From positions 62,001-126,000 of the forward strand of contig CAJTLG010000003.1 of assembly GCA_910577395.1 (NCBI GenBank): a stretch of DNA of 64,000 bases, written 5' to 3'. This document shows, one piece after another, positions 52,956 through 61,115 of the stretch (positions are counted from its first letter, which is position 1; each line of letters opens with the position of its first letter). A model generated the notes under the pieces. That model searched no databases. It was not told the origin of the DNA and saw nothing but the letters and a program-made list of their open reading frames with translations. The DNA is from an uncultured Vampirovibrio sp. Lineage in GTDB: Bacteria > Cyanobacteriota > Vampirovibrionia > Gastranaerophilales > Gastranaerophilaceae. Position numbers and translations under genes: made by a program.

Positions 52956-53026
52956 ACGATTTGAACCGCTATTAGTGCGATTTTTGCCGATTCTGTTAAA
53001 GTCCGTAAACTTTAACACTCTATCGG
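52956..53026 (-). ncRNA. Candidate structured RNA motif (copy B)
   Basis: P1 CCGAU (53026-53022), AGAG, P2 UGUUAAAG, loop, P2' CUUUAACA, GA, P1' AUCGG (52991-52987), then about 21 nt and GUUCAAAUCGU. It follows the tuf terminator and lies about 110 bp upstream of cassette B. Confidence 0.6.
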
Positions 53027-53043
53027 TATATTTGTGTTATTAA

Positions 53044-53074
53044 AAAAGACCTCCTGATTTTCAAGAGGTCTTTT
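53044..53074 (-). terminator. Intrinsic terminator of tuf
   Basis: 10-bp stem AAAAGACCTC / GAGGTCTTTT with an 11-nt loop. Confidence 0.92.
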
Positions 53075-53112
53075 AAAGCTTGTATAATTTAAGCTATCTT
53101 TTGTGACAATTA

Positions 53113-54321
53113 CTATTCTGTAATTTTGTCTACAACACCGGCGCCAACTGTTCTGCCGCCTTCACGGATAGCAAATCTCATACCTTGTTCAATAGCTACA
53201 GGAGCTATAAGCTCAACGTCCATAACTACGTTATCACCAGGCATAACCATTTCGCCTTCGAATTTGATTGAACCGGTTACGTCAGTTGTTCTAATGTAGA
53301 ACTGAGGTCTGTAGCCCGGGAAGAATGGAGTGTGGCGTCCGCCTTCATCTTTTGTTAGAACGTAAACGTTAGCAGTGAATTTGGTGTGTGGGTGAATTGA
53401 ACCCGGTTTTGCAAGAACTTGACCTCTTTGGATATCTTTTTTATCAATACCACGAAGAAGAGCACCAATGTTATCACCTGCTTGACCTTGGTCAAGAAGT
53501 TTTCTGAACATTTCAACACCGGTTACAGTTGATTTTTTAGTTTCACCGAAACCAACGATTTCAACTTCGTCACCAACTTTAACAATACCACGTTCAACTC
53601 TGCCTGTAGCAACGGTACCACGACCGGTGATTGAGAATACGTCTTCGACAGGCATTAGGAACGGTTTATCTAAGTCACGAACAGGGGTTGGGATATAGCT
53701 GTCGATAGCATCCATAAGTTCCCAAATTTTGTCAACCCATTTATCTTCACCGCGTTTAACGCTTGAATTTGCTTGAACTGCTTCTAAAGCTTTTAATGCT
53801 GAACCTTTGATGAAAGGAATGTTGTCACCATCAAATTCATAAGAACTTAACATTTCACGAACTTCCATTTCAACTAATTCTAAAAGTTCTTCATCATCAA
53901 CCATGTCGCATTTGTTCATAAATACAACCAATCTTGGAACACCAACCTGACGTGCAAGAAGAATGTGTTCACGAGTTTGAGGCATTGCACCGTCTGTTGC
54001 GGCAACTACAAGAATTGCGCCGTCCATCTGTGCGGCACCTGTAATCATGTTTTTAACGTAGTCGGCGTGGCCCGGGCAGTCAACGTGTGCATAGTGTCTT
54101 GTGCCTGTTTCATATTCAACGTGTGCAGTTGAAATGGTGATACCACGTGCCTTTTCTTCAGGAGCTGCATCGATTTCATCAAACTTTTTAGCTTCTGCTT
54201 GGCCTGCTGCAGCCATACATCCGGTAATAGCAGCTGTTAAAGTTGTTTTACCGTGGTCTACGTGACCAATAGTACCAACGTTAACGTGCGGCTTGGTTCT
54301 TTCAAATTTTTCTCTAGCCAT
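53113..54321 (-). CDS. tuf: Elongation factor Tu
   Basis: 402 residues. GHVDHGKTTLTAAIT (P-loop), DCPGHADY, NKCDMVDD and SALKALE are the GTPase motifs; domains 2 and 3 follow with GRGTVATGRVERG and the C-terminal REGGRTVGAGVVDKI. It delivers aminoacyl-tRNA to the ribosome. It lies downstream of tRNA-Tyr and two tRNA-Thr genes on the same strand, echoing the thrU-tyrU-glyT-thrT-tufB cluster of other bacteria. Confidence 0.99.
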   Translation of the reverse strand: MAREKFERTKPHVNVGTIGHVDHGKTTLTAAITGCMAAAGQAEAKKFDEIDAAPEEKARGITISTAHVEYETGTRHYAHVDCPGHADYVKNMITGAAQMDGAILVVAATDGAMPQTREHILLARQVGVPRLVVFMNKCDMVDDEELLELVEMEVREMLSSYEFDGDNIPFIKGSALKALEAVQANSSVKRGEDKWVDKIWELMDAIDSYIPTPVRDLDKPFLMPVEDVFSITGRGTVATGRVERGIVKVGDEVEIVGFGETKKSTVTGVEMFRKLLDQGQAGDNIGALLRGIDKKDIQRGQVLAKPGSIHPHTKFTANVYVLTKDEGGRHTPFFPGYRPQFYIRTTDVTGSIKFEGEMVMPGDNVVMDVELIAPVAIEQGMRFAIREGGRTVGAGVVDKITE

Positions 54322-54392
54322 AAGATTTAGTTCTCCTTTTTAATATTTTTATTAGGGTTTATTTTTTTAAGTTAGTTATTTTTTAAAAAGAA

Positions 54393-54475
54393 TGGGCAGA
54401 GGTGGATTCGAACCACCGTAGTCTCGCGACGGCAGATTTACAGTCTGCTCCCTTTAGCCACTCGGGCATCTACCC
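54393..54475 (-). tRNA. tRNA-Tyr (anticodon GTA)
   Basis: 83 nt. Acceptor GGGTAGA / TCTGCCC, anticodon loop centred on GTA (GACTGTAAATC), a long variable arm as expected for tRNA-Tyr, T loop GGTTCGAATCC, discriminator A. The 3' CCA is not encoded. Confidence 0.95.
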
Positions 54476-54668
54476 ATATTTGGTTTTGTAAATGTTCAAT
54501 TGATTGTTTTTTCCTTCGGTATACGCTCCGAGTGGCAGGTCTATTGATTTTCTTTGTTCAACCGGTTTAAAACTTGACATTTAGTCAACTTTCAAACCTC
54601 ATTAGCCTTCGCTTACTCGGGCATCTACCCATATTTGGTTTTGTAAATGTTCAATTGATTGTTTTTTC
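54460..54668 (-). repeat. Tandem partial duplication of the tRNA-Tyr 5' region
   Basis: 54460-54513 and 54615-54668 are identical over 54 bp (unit about 155 bp). The second copy includes only the first 18 or so bases of a tRNA-Tyr and then diverges into a TTGAC/GTCAA hairpin. Confidence 0.85.
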
Positions 54669-54681
54669 TTTTGTTTAAAAT

Positions 54682-54753
54682 TGCCCATGACGAGATTTGA
54701 ACTCGTGGCCTCTCCCTTACCAAGGGAGTGCGCTACCCCTGCGCCACATGGGC
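54682..54753 (-). tRNA. tRNA-Thr (anticodon GGT)
   Basis: 72 nt. Acceptor GCCCATG / CATGGGC, anticodon stem CTCCC / GGGAG with loop TTGGTAA, T loop GTTCAAATC, discriminator A. CCA not encoded. Confidence 0.95.
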
Positions 54754-54822
54754 CCGTTTGATTTTTTGCTTTCTGTGTTCCGGGCGCACCCCCTACAAAA
54801 ACTTGACATTTGGTCAACTTTT

Positions 54823-54845
54823 CTCGGGGTCCCTGCCACGTGGGC
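54823..54845 (-). pseudogene. tRNA-Thr 5' remnant
   Basis: GCCCACGTGGCAGGGACCCC resembles the first 20 nt of the GGT tRNA-Thr (GCCCATGTGGCGCAGGGGTA), then the sequence changes to the same TTGAC/GTCAA hairpin found beside the tRNA-Tyr remnant. Confidence 0.5.
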
Positions 54846-54893
54846 CTGTCTGATTTAAGAATTCTCGCCATAAAGGCTGCTTTGTGAAAAATT

Positions 54894-54965
54894 AGCCGAT
54901 GATGGGACTCGAACCCGCAACCTACGGTTTACAAAACCGTTGCTCTACCATTGAGCTACATCGGC
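54894..54965 (-). tRNA. tRNA-Thr (anticodon TGT)
   Basis: 72 nt. Acceptor GCCGATG / CATCGGC, anticodon loop TTTGTAA, T loop GGTTCGAGTCC, discriminator T. CCA not encoded. Confidence 0.95.
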
Positions 54966-55031
54966 ACAATTCTTCAATAGTACTATGTTATTCAAGACAA
55001 ACAAAACTGTCAAGTGCTTTTTAAATAGTTT

Positions 55032-55925
55032 TTAAATATCAATCAAATTACGGATAAATAATTTTAAACAAAACGTATAAAATATACCTCTGTTTGGAAG
55101 ATTATTAAACTTTTTACACCAGTATGATAATACTTTTCCGGTATTTTTAATATACAATCGTTTTATTGTTTTGTAATCGGAATATTTTTTAACAATTTTA
55201 TCTGCTGCTAAAATTGCATTAATAGTTTCATTTATATCCGCCGGGGTAAAACCTTTTTTGTGTCCCTTTCTGTAAAAATATACCGGTTTTTTGCATATCA
55301 GGATTTTTTTGGCATTCAATATTGTGTTATAAAAAAACGGCAAATCCTCAGCAATTTTAAACGGTTGAAATTTAATATTATTTTCTTTTAAAAAGTCTTT
55401 TCTGTATGCCTTTGTACAAAGTTCAAAATTTGCCTCTAAAATTTTGCCTCCGGTGTTTTGCATATTTTTAAAATCAGAACCGTGAGCAGCATTAAAAAGC
55501 TTTTTCGGGAGGGGGAGAAACTTTTTTGTGTCTCCTTTATTTTCTCTTACTGCATAAAACGGGGCAAGTATTATATCTGCAGTATTTTCCGGATTTATCG
55601 ATTTAATATTTTTAAGTGCACTTTTATCCAAATAATCATCTGCATCAAGAAAAACTATATAGTTTCCTTTTGCCATTTTAAGCGCAAAGTTCCTTGAATA
55701 GGAAACACCATGGTTTTCGTTATGGAATATTTTTAGCTTTTCCCGGTCTTTAAAATTATCTAAAATTTCTTTGCTTTTATCGGTTGAGCCGTCATTTACT
55801 GCTATTATTTCGTAACCACCCTTAAAATCCTGCTCTAACGCACTCAGTATGCATTTTTCAATATATTTTTCCTGATTAAAAACAGGTATGATTATACTGA
55901 ATTCAATTTCGTTCATATTTAGCAT
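55032..55925 (-). CDS. Family 2 glycosyltransferase
   Basis: 297 residues. The GT-A fold motifs FSIIIPVFNQEKYIEKCI, VNDGSTDKS and the DxD-like FLDADDYLD are clear. It transfers a sugar from a nucleotide donor to a surface polysaccharide or lipid. M1 (55925) or M4 (55916) could be the start; neither has a good Shine-Dalgarno. No membrane helix. It stands alone and is divergent from the HerA-like gene. Confidence 0.92.
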   Translation of the reverse strand: MLNMNEIEFSIIIPVFNQEKYIEKCILSALEQDFKGGYEIIAVNDGSTDKSKEILDNFKDREKLKIFHNENHGVSYSRNFALKMAKGNYIVFLDADDYLDKSALKNIKSINPENTADIILAPFYAVRENKGDTKKFLPLPKKLFNAAHGSDFKNMQNTGGKILEANFELCTKAYRKDFLKENNIKFQPFKIAEDLPFFYNTILNAKKILICKKPVYFYRKGHKKGFTPADINETINAILAADKIVKKYSDYKTIKRLYIKNTGKVLSYWCKKFNNLPNRGIFYTFCLKLFIRNLIDI

Positions 55926-56008
55926 TTTACAATAAATTTATGTGTTGTATAATAAAATCTATAATAATTATAACTTGTATAAAGATGGAATTATAAGAAA
56001 CGGGACTG

Positions 56009-58381
56009 ATGAGAGTTATTCAAACTAAAAATGATACCATAAGACTTATTTTTGACCCAAAAGCAGACGGGTTGCGCCTTAGTGATTTTTTAATTGTGCG
56101 TGACGGTGAAGATAATTTTTTAGGGCAGATTGTTGAAATATATGATGACAAGTTTAATGCCGAGGAAAATGTTGCCTCCGTTAAGCTTGTATACAGAATT
56201 CTTCCTGACCAGCAGGTTGTCCCTTATGATAATTTTACCCCGTCCCGTGAATGTGAAATTGCAAAAATAAAACTGGAAGAAATTGAAAAATGTCTTAATA
56301 CGGATAAAATTACGGTGCCGTTTGGTATAAGCACTAAAAATAACCAAATTGTAAACATTAATCTTGATTTCTTTAATAATAACCCCGTTGTTTTTGCGGA
56401 TAAATTGGATGAAGTAAACTGCGCGTTTGAAAACATTGCACAAAAATTAAAAGCATTTAAAAAAGTTGTAGTTATTGATTATACCGGAAATCTTGAAATA
56501 AAAAATGCAAAAAGAATTAAAGCACTTGTCGATTTCAAACTTCCGCTTGATTATTATTCGCTTGATTATATATGGCAGAAAGCTCTTGAATATGCCTCAA
56601 TTGAGGCGCAGACAGAGCTTGACGATATGTTTGAAGAGCTGAAGAAATTTGTTAATTCAACCGAAGATAAATATATCCCGTTTCCAAGGTTTATTAAGGT
56701 TATAGAACAGCAATACAAAGTAACACCTGCACTTGAACTTAAAATGTTTCTAAATAAGCTCAAAAGATACTGGAATGAAGATTTATTCAGCCGCTCTAAA
56801 AAAGAATTTCAGGGTGTTTCAAAGGCAGTAGCAAAAGATGATGTTGTTATTATTGATTTTTCAAAACTTAAGCTTGAATGGCACAAAGAATTTTTAGAAT
56901 TTGTAATAAGACAAATAAGCGATACTGATGCATATCTTCTTTTAAGGTTGAATGAAAACAATTCAAATCCTGAAATTATTAATAATTTGTACATTAATAA
57001 TCCAAAATTGACGGTTATTCCAAGCATTTCATACGGTTATGCCAAGATGCCTCAAATAATGGAATTTGCAAACAACTATATACTGTATAAAACTCTTAAT
57101 CCAAGGCGTGATTTTGGGTTTGCAAATGCGCGGGTGGGCGCTTTAAATTCTTCTTCGTTTATGATTTTTGGTAAAGACACAATGGATTTTATGTTTACGC
57201 TGAAAAATTATATTTACAATGAAGAAGATTTAGAAAAGCAGGAAGATAAAAAAATATACATAGATTTAAACCTTGAGCTTGAAGAGATGACATCTGCAGA
57301 GCTTGCAGGTGATTTTGAATTGAAAAATATTCATATCCAAAATACCCAGCCTCCAAAAGCCAGACTTCAAGACGAGGTTACAATTCAGGATGTTGTGCCG
57401 GAGGTTGAAACCCTGGTGCAAGAAACTCCGGAAGAAGAAATTTTTGAAGACGAACAACCGGATGATGCCGGTGAATATGAATATTCAGAGATTGAAACTG
57501 AAGCTGAAGAAAACTCTGAAATGGAAGAGTTGATTGAGGCAAGTCTTAAAAATGATGAAGAATATTTAAAAAATAATGTTGAAGTTGAAGATATTCAGGA
57601 AGAAACATTGAATGGTGAAAATGAAATTCCCCTTGCCGAAGAAGAATTGGATTATTTTGTAAATCCTGAAGATGCTAAAGAAGACACCTTGCCTGAAATT
57701 ACGGAAGAAATTGTGCAAGAAACTCCGGAAGAAGAAACATTTGAAACAGAGGCTGTTGAAGAAGTACAGGAAACTGTTGAACCCGAGCCTGAAGTTTTGC
57801 AGGAAACGGAAACTGCGGCAGAACCTTTACAGGCTGTCCCCGTTGCAGAAATTAAAGAAACGGATGAAACAAAAGAGTCTATAATAATTGTAAAAGAAAA
57901 ACCTATTCTAAAAATAGATGATTTTAGTGAAGAAGAGCCTGAAAATGTACAGTCCGCACAACCTGAAAATACAGATAAAGAAGAGGATAATTCCCTTAAG
58001 GAGCTTGCGCAAAAATCAATTGAGGCAAGGTTTGATGAAGTTATTGAAGAAACTGCACTAAGCACAAAATCAGTTGTTTTGGCTAATGCAAAAAATACTT
58101 TAAAAATTAATGACAGTGTATCTATAGATTTGGATAAAATCAAAAACAACACAGGTTCTGAAACTATTCTGCCTATATTTAAAAACGAAGAAACCGAAAC
58201 GGAAGAAGATGCATACGAGTATCAATTCGAAGAAGGTATGAGAGTGGCCCATGAAAAATATGGGGCAGGAAGTGTTTTAAAGGTTGTTAAATATTCAAAC
58301 AGATGTCTTTTACAGATAGAATTTGATAATACAGGGAAAAGATTGCTTGACCCTAAAATTGCCAGAATAAAACCCGCGTAA
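56009..58381 (+). CDS. HerA-like protein with degenerate ATPase core, acidic linker and C-terminal tudor-like domain
   Basis: 790 residues. Residues 1-80 (MRVIQTKNDTIRLIF..., IVRDGEDNFLGQIVEIY) look like the HAS-barrel of HerA helicases. The following region (about 95-430) has HerA-like spacing, but no Walker A GxxxxGKS/T is visible. Residues about 460-740 are a very acidic linker (runs of Glu/Asp/Pro). Residues about 744-790 (EGMRVAHEKYGAGSVLKVVKY) resemble the C-terminal domain of UvrD/PcrA that binds RNA polymerase. It could be a non-catalytic DNA or RNAP adaptor; this is inference. A repeat element starts 5 bp after the stop. Confidence 0.6.
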   Translation: MRVIQTKNDTIRLIFDPKADGLRLSDFLIVRDGEDNFLGQIVEIYDDKFNAEENVASVKLVYRILPDQQVVPYDNFTPSRECEIAKIKLEEIEKCLNTDKITVPFGISTKNNQIVNINLDFFNNNPVVFADKLDEVNCAFENIAQKLKAFKKVVVIDYTGNLEIKNAKRIKALVDFKLPLDYYSLDYIWQKALEYASIEAQTELDDMFEELKKFVNSTEDKYIPFPRFIKVIEQQYKVTPALELKMFLNKLKRYWNEDLFSRSKKEFQGVSKAVAKDDVVIIDFSKLKLEWHKEFLEFVIRQISDTDAYLLLRLNENNSNPEIINNLYINNPKLTVIPSISYGYAKMPQIMEFANNYILYKTLNPRRDFGFANARVGALNSSSFMIFGKDTMDFMFTLKNYIYNEEDLEKQEDKKIYIDLNLELEEMTSAELAGDFELKNIHIQNTQPPKARLQDEVTIQDVVPEVETLVQETPEEEIFEDEQPDDAGEYEYSEIETEAEENSEMEELIEASLKNDEEYLKNNVEVEDIQEETLNGENEIPLAEEELDYFVNPEDAKEDTLPEITEEIVQETPEEETFETEAVEEVQETVEPEPEVLQETETAAEPLQAVPVAEIKETDETKESIIIVKEKPILKIDDFSEEEPENVQSAQPENTDKEEDNSLKELAQKSIEARFDEVIEETALSTKSVVLANAKNTLKINDSVSIDLDKIKNNTGSETILPIFKNEETETEEDAYEYQFEEGMRVAHEKYGAGSVLKVVKYSNRCLLQIEFDNTGKRLLDPKIARIKPA

Positions 58382-58385
58382 GCCA

Positions 58386-58490
58386 GAGTAAACATTCGGC
58401 AAACGATGAGTTTGACGGAATGCGAAACTGTTGATGGGCGACGTAGGATGTGAGCGCATTGGCGCGAAACACCCACAGGAGCAAAGCGTA
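58386..58490 (+). repeat. GATGA/CAGGAGC repeat element R1
   Basis: Hairpin CAAAC-GATGA-GTTTG (58400-58414), GATGGGCGACG, hairpin GCGC-ATTG-GCGC (58454-58465), then ACCCACAGGAGCAAAG. Related to the elements at 62111 and 62754. More GC-rich than its neighbours and non-coding. Confidence 0.65.
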
Positions 58491-58522
58491 AGCCGATACT
58501 CTGTATTGGCGGCAAGAAACTT

Positions 58523-59425
58523 TTACTTATTGCTCATTTCAATATATTCAACAGCCTCTTCAATTGTATCAAATGTTCTTATCACATTATTTAAAAATAC
58601 ATAGTTTAAGGCTTTAATAACATCTTCGGAAGGTTTCACAATGATAAAAGTACCGTTTTTTTGCGCGGTTGATTTGTATACTTCTGCAAAAACCCCTGCA
58701 TAATTATCGGAAAATATTTTAACGTATTCCATATTGAAGACAATATTTGGTTTTCCGGTTAAAACATTGGTATTTACTTCTTTTAAGATGTTTTTGATAT
58801 AAGTTTCGTGGTTAATTTTGTATATTGAAAGAACACATATATCGTTGTTGATATAATATTTTTGAAATTCTTCATTTGTGGTCTTGCTTGCTGAGTTTGA
58901 GATAAATTTCATAACCTTTTCATGCCAGTCAGGCTGTTTTGGGATAAATTCATCCACGCCAAGACTGTAGCACTTTTGAACCATTTCTTTATCATCGGTG
59001 CCTGAAACCACAAGTATTTTAAAATCCTTATTTTGTTCGCTTTTAATTTTATTTGCTTCTTTTACAAGGTCAAAACCGTCTTGTGCATCAGGTAAAAATA
59101 AATCTACAATAGCATAATCAAAATGTTTTTTCTTAAACTCGGAAATTGCCTCTTCTTTGTTTCTTGCAACAAAAACATTCATGCCGATTTTTTTAAGCAT
59201 GGATGTGAGCTGAAATATTGATAATTCCATATCATCCACAATAAGTACATTAAGGTTTTCAGCCGTAAAAAAACTTAAAGGATAGTTAAAAAAATTCAAT
59301 TTTCTCTCAAGTGCAATCAATGCCTTTGAAACCGTTGTTTCATTTGCGGTTTCAGGGTTTGCATCAATGCCTGAAATTTTAATTAAATTATAAAGCTGTT
59401 CCTTTGTTAAAACGATATCGCCCAT
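58523..59425 (-). CDS. Response regulator with receiver and STAS-like output domain
   Basis: 300 residues. An N-terminal helical extension (1-55) precedes a receiver domain with acidic pocket VLIVDDME (64-65), phospho-acceptor D108 (AIVDLFLPD), SGTDD and K163 (FIPKQ). The last 100 residues (about 200-300, CVLSIYKINHET...KPNIVFNMEYVKIF...AEVYKSTAQKNGTFIIV) look like a STAS domain of anti-sigma-factor antagonists. It may feed a phosphorelay into a partner-switching pathway. TATAAT ends 6 nt before the ATG with no Shine-Dalgarno. Confidence 0.82.
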   Translation of the reverse strand: MGDIVLTKEQLYNLIKISGIDANPETANETTVSKALIALERKLNFFNYPLSFFTAENLNVLIVDDMELSIFQLTSMLKKIGMNVFVARNKEEAISEFKKKHFDYAIVDLFLPDAQDGFDLVKEANKIKSEQNKDFKILVVSGTDDKEMVQKCYSLGVDEFIPKQPDWHEKVMKFISNSASKTTNEEFQKYYINNDICVLSIYKINHETYIKNILKEVNTNVLTGKPNIVFNMEYVKIFSDNYAGVFAEVYKSTAQKNGTFIIVKPSEDVIKALNYVFLNNVIRTFDTIEEAVEYIEMSNK

Positions 59426-59515
59426 AGATTAATTATACAATAAGTTTCAAAAAAACACACGCAAAAAATATAATGGTATAATAGACATAAAAATTACTAC
59501 AGGGAGTTTTGTAAA

Positions 59516-61033
59516 ATGGAAAATAAATTAAATACAAGCGCTTTTGGAAAAAATGATATACGGGGTATTTTCCCCTCTTCCGTTAATTCAGAGGTGTTTC
59601 TATATGCAGGTATGGGGTATGTAAAATGGGCTATTGAAAAGTTCAAGGAAAAAGGTAATGTAAAACGTCCTGACGAACTTTGTTTTTGTGTTGCAATGGA
59701 TGCAAGGCTGCATTCTCCCGAGCTTAAAAATGCAGCAATTGAAGGTGTTACAAAGTTTGGTGCAAATGTTATCGATATAGGCCTTGCCCCTACTCCGCTC
59801 GGGTATTTTAGTGAATTTGCAAAAATACCCGAAAATGTTTTAAATGGTCTTACAATAAACGGTGCCTTGATTATCACAGCCTCTCATAATCCTTCTGAAT
59901 ATAACGGCCTTAAGATGACATTTAACAGACAGAGCCTCTCGGAAGAAGATATTAAAGAAGTAAAGGCTGCAAGCGAGAAGGTTTTTGAACAATCAAAAGA
60001 AGGTAGACTTCCTTATGTGAACAAAGGTTTTGTAAAAGAATTTAACCTTATTGAAATATACTCTGAAAAACTGCTTGACGGTTTTTCAAAATGCGCGGAA
60101 GGATTAAAAATAGTTGTAGATAGTGCAAATGCCACTGCAGGCATTGTTGCCCCGAAAATCTACAGGGATATGGGGGCCGATGTTATAGAAATGTACTCTG
60201 AGCCTGACGGCAACTTCCCAAATCACCACCCAAATCCCTCTGATGAAAGCACTCTTGATGATATTAAAAAAGCAGTTGTGAGCAAAAATGCTGATTTTGG
60301 TATAGCATTTGATGGGGATAGCGACAGAATAGGTGTTGTGGATTCTGAAGGTAAAATGATAACAGGTGATAAATTACTTTTAATTTATGCGCTTGATTTG
60401 ATTGAAAACCTTAAAATAAGAGGCGAGGTGCCAACAGTTGTATCTGAAGTAAAATGCTCCCAGGTATTATATGACACGATTAATCAATCCGGCGGCAATG
60501 CGGTAATGTATAAAACAGGCCATGGGTATATAAAATCAAAGATGAAAGAAACCGGTGCTCTTCTTGCAGGTGAGATGAGCGGGCATGTTTTCTTTAAAGA
60601 CCGCTATTATGGGTTTGATGATGCCATTTATGCAGGTATGCGCCTTATAGAGATTGTTTCTAAACATAAAAAACAAAATCCTGACTTTAAAATTCAAAGC
60701 CTGCTTGAACCGTTTAACAAAGTATTTATCTCAAGTGAAATACGCCTTAAATGCCCTAATGAATTTAAAAAACCCGTTCTTGAAAAGCTTAGTGCAAAAG
60801 TGGACAATGATTTATTTAATTCAAATATTAAAGACATAGTAACCCTTGACGGGCTTAGGATAATTTTTGAAGACGGTTTTGCGCTAATCAGGCAATCTAA
60901 TACAGAGCCTGTATTTACAATGCGTTTTGAAGCTAAAACCAAGGAACAATGCGAATGTTACCAAAACGCACTTGTAGGGCTTACTGAAAAACTGGTAGAT
61001 GAAGTATCTGCCCAAAAAGGTATAAATGTTTAA
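59516..61033 (+). CDS. Phosphomannomutase/phosphoglucomutase
   Basis: 505 residues. ITASHNPSEYNGLK (phosphoserine), AFDGDSDRIGVVD (Mg2+), GEMSGHVFF (sugar) and RQSNTEP (phosphate) are the four alpha-D-phosphohexomutase loops. It makes hexose 1-phosphates for polysaccharide or LPS synthesis. A TATAAT lies about 40 nt upstream and GGGAG about 8 nt before the ATG, so this gene has a normal leader. Confidence 0.93.
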   Translation: MENKLNTSAFGKNDIRGIFPSSVNSEVFLYAGMGYVKWAIEKFKEKGNVKRPDELCFCVAMDARLHSPELKNAAIEGVTKFGANVIDIGLAPTPLGYFSEFAKIPENVLNGLTINGALIITASHNPSEYNGLKMTFNRQSLSEEDIKEVKAASEKVFEQSKEGRLPYVNKGFVKEFNLIEIYSEKLLDGFSKCAEGLKIVVDSANATAGIVAPKIYRDMGADVIEMYSEPDGNFPNHHPNPSDESTLDDIKKAVVSKNADFGIAFDGDSDRIGVVDSEGKMITGDKLLLIYALDLIENLKIRGEVPTVVSEVKCSQVLYDTINQSGGNAVMYKTGHGYIKSKMKETGALLAGEMSGHVFFKDRYYGFDDAIYAGMRLIEIVSKHKKQNPDFKIQSLLEPFNKVFISSEIRLKCPNEFKKPVLEKLSAKVDNDLFNSNIKDIVTLDGLRIIFEDGFALIRQSNTEPVFTMRFEAKTKEQCECYQNALVGLTEKLVDEVSAQKGINV

Positions 61034-61115
61034 AAATATTAGACTCAAGCATAAGTTAAATTTATTGTGCTTAAGTACAGTAATTTAATTTGGCTTTGTT
61101 GATATAATGTGTTTT

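Noticed and set aside
51711..53026. Integron attC sites
   Set aside because: The paired boxes do not match the GTTRRRY/RYYYAAC core and the elements precede rather than follow their cassettes.
54602..54871. 89-codon minus-strand frame across the tRNA cluster
   Set aside because: It reads through an intact tRNA-Thr and repeat DNA; no protein signature or start signal.
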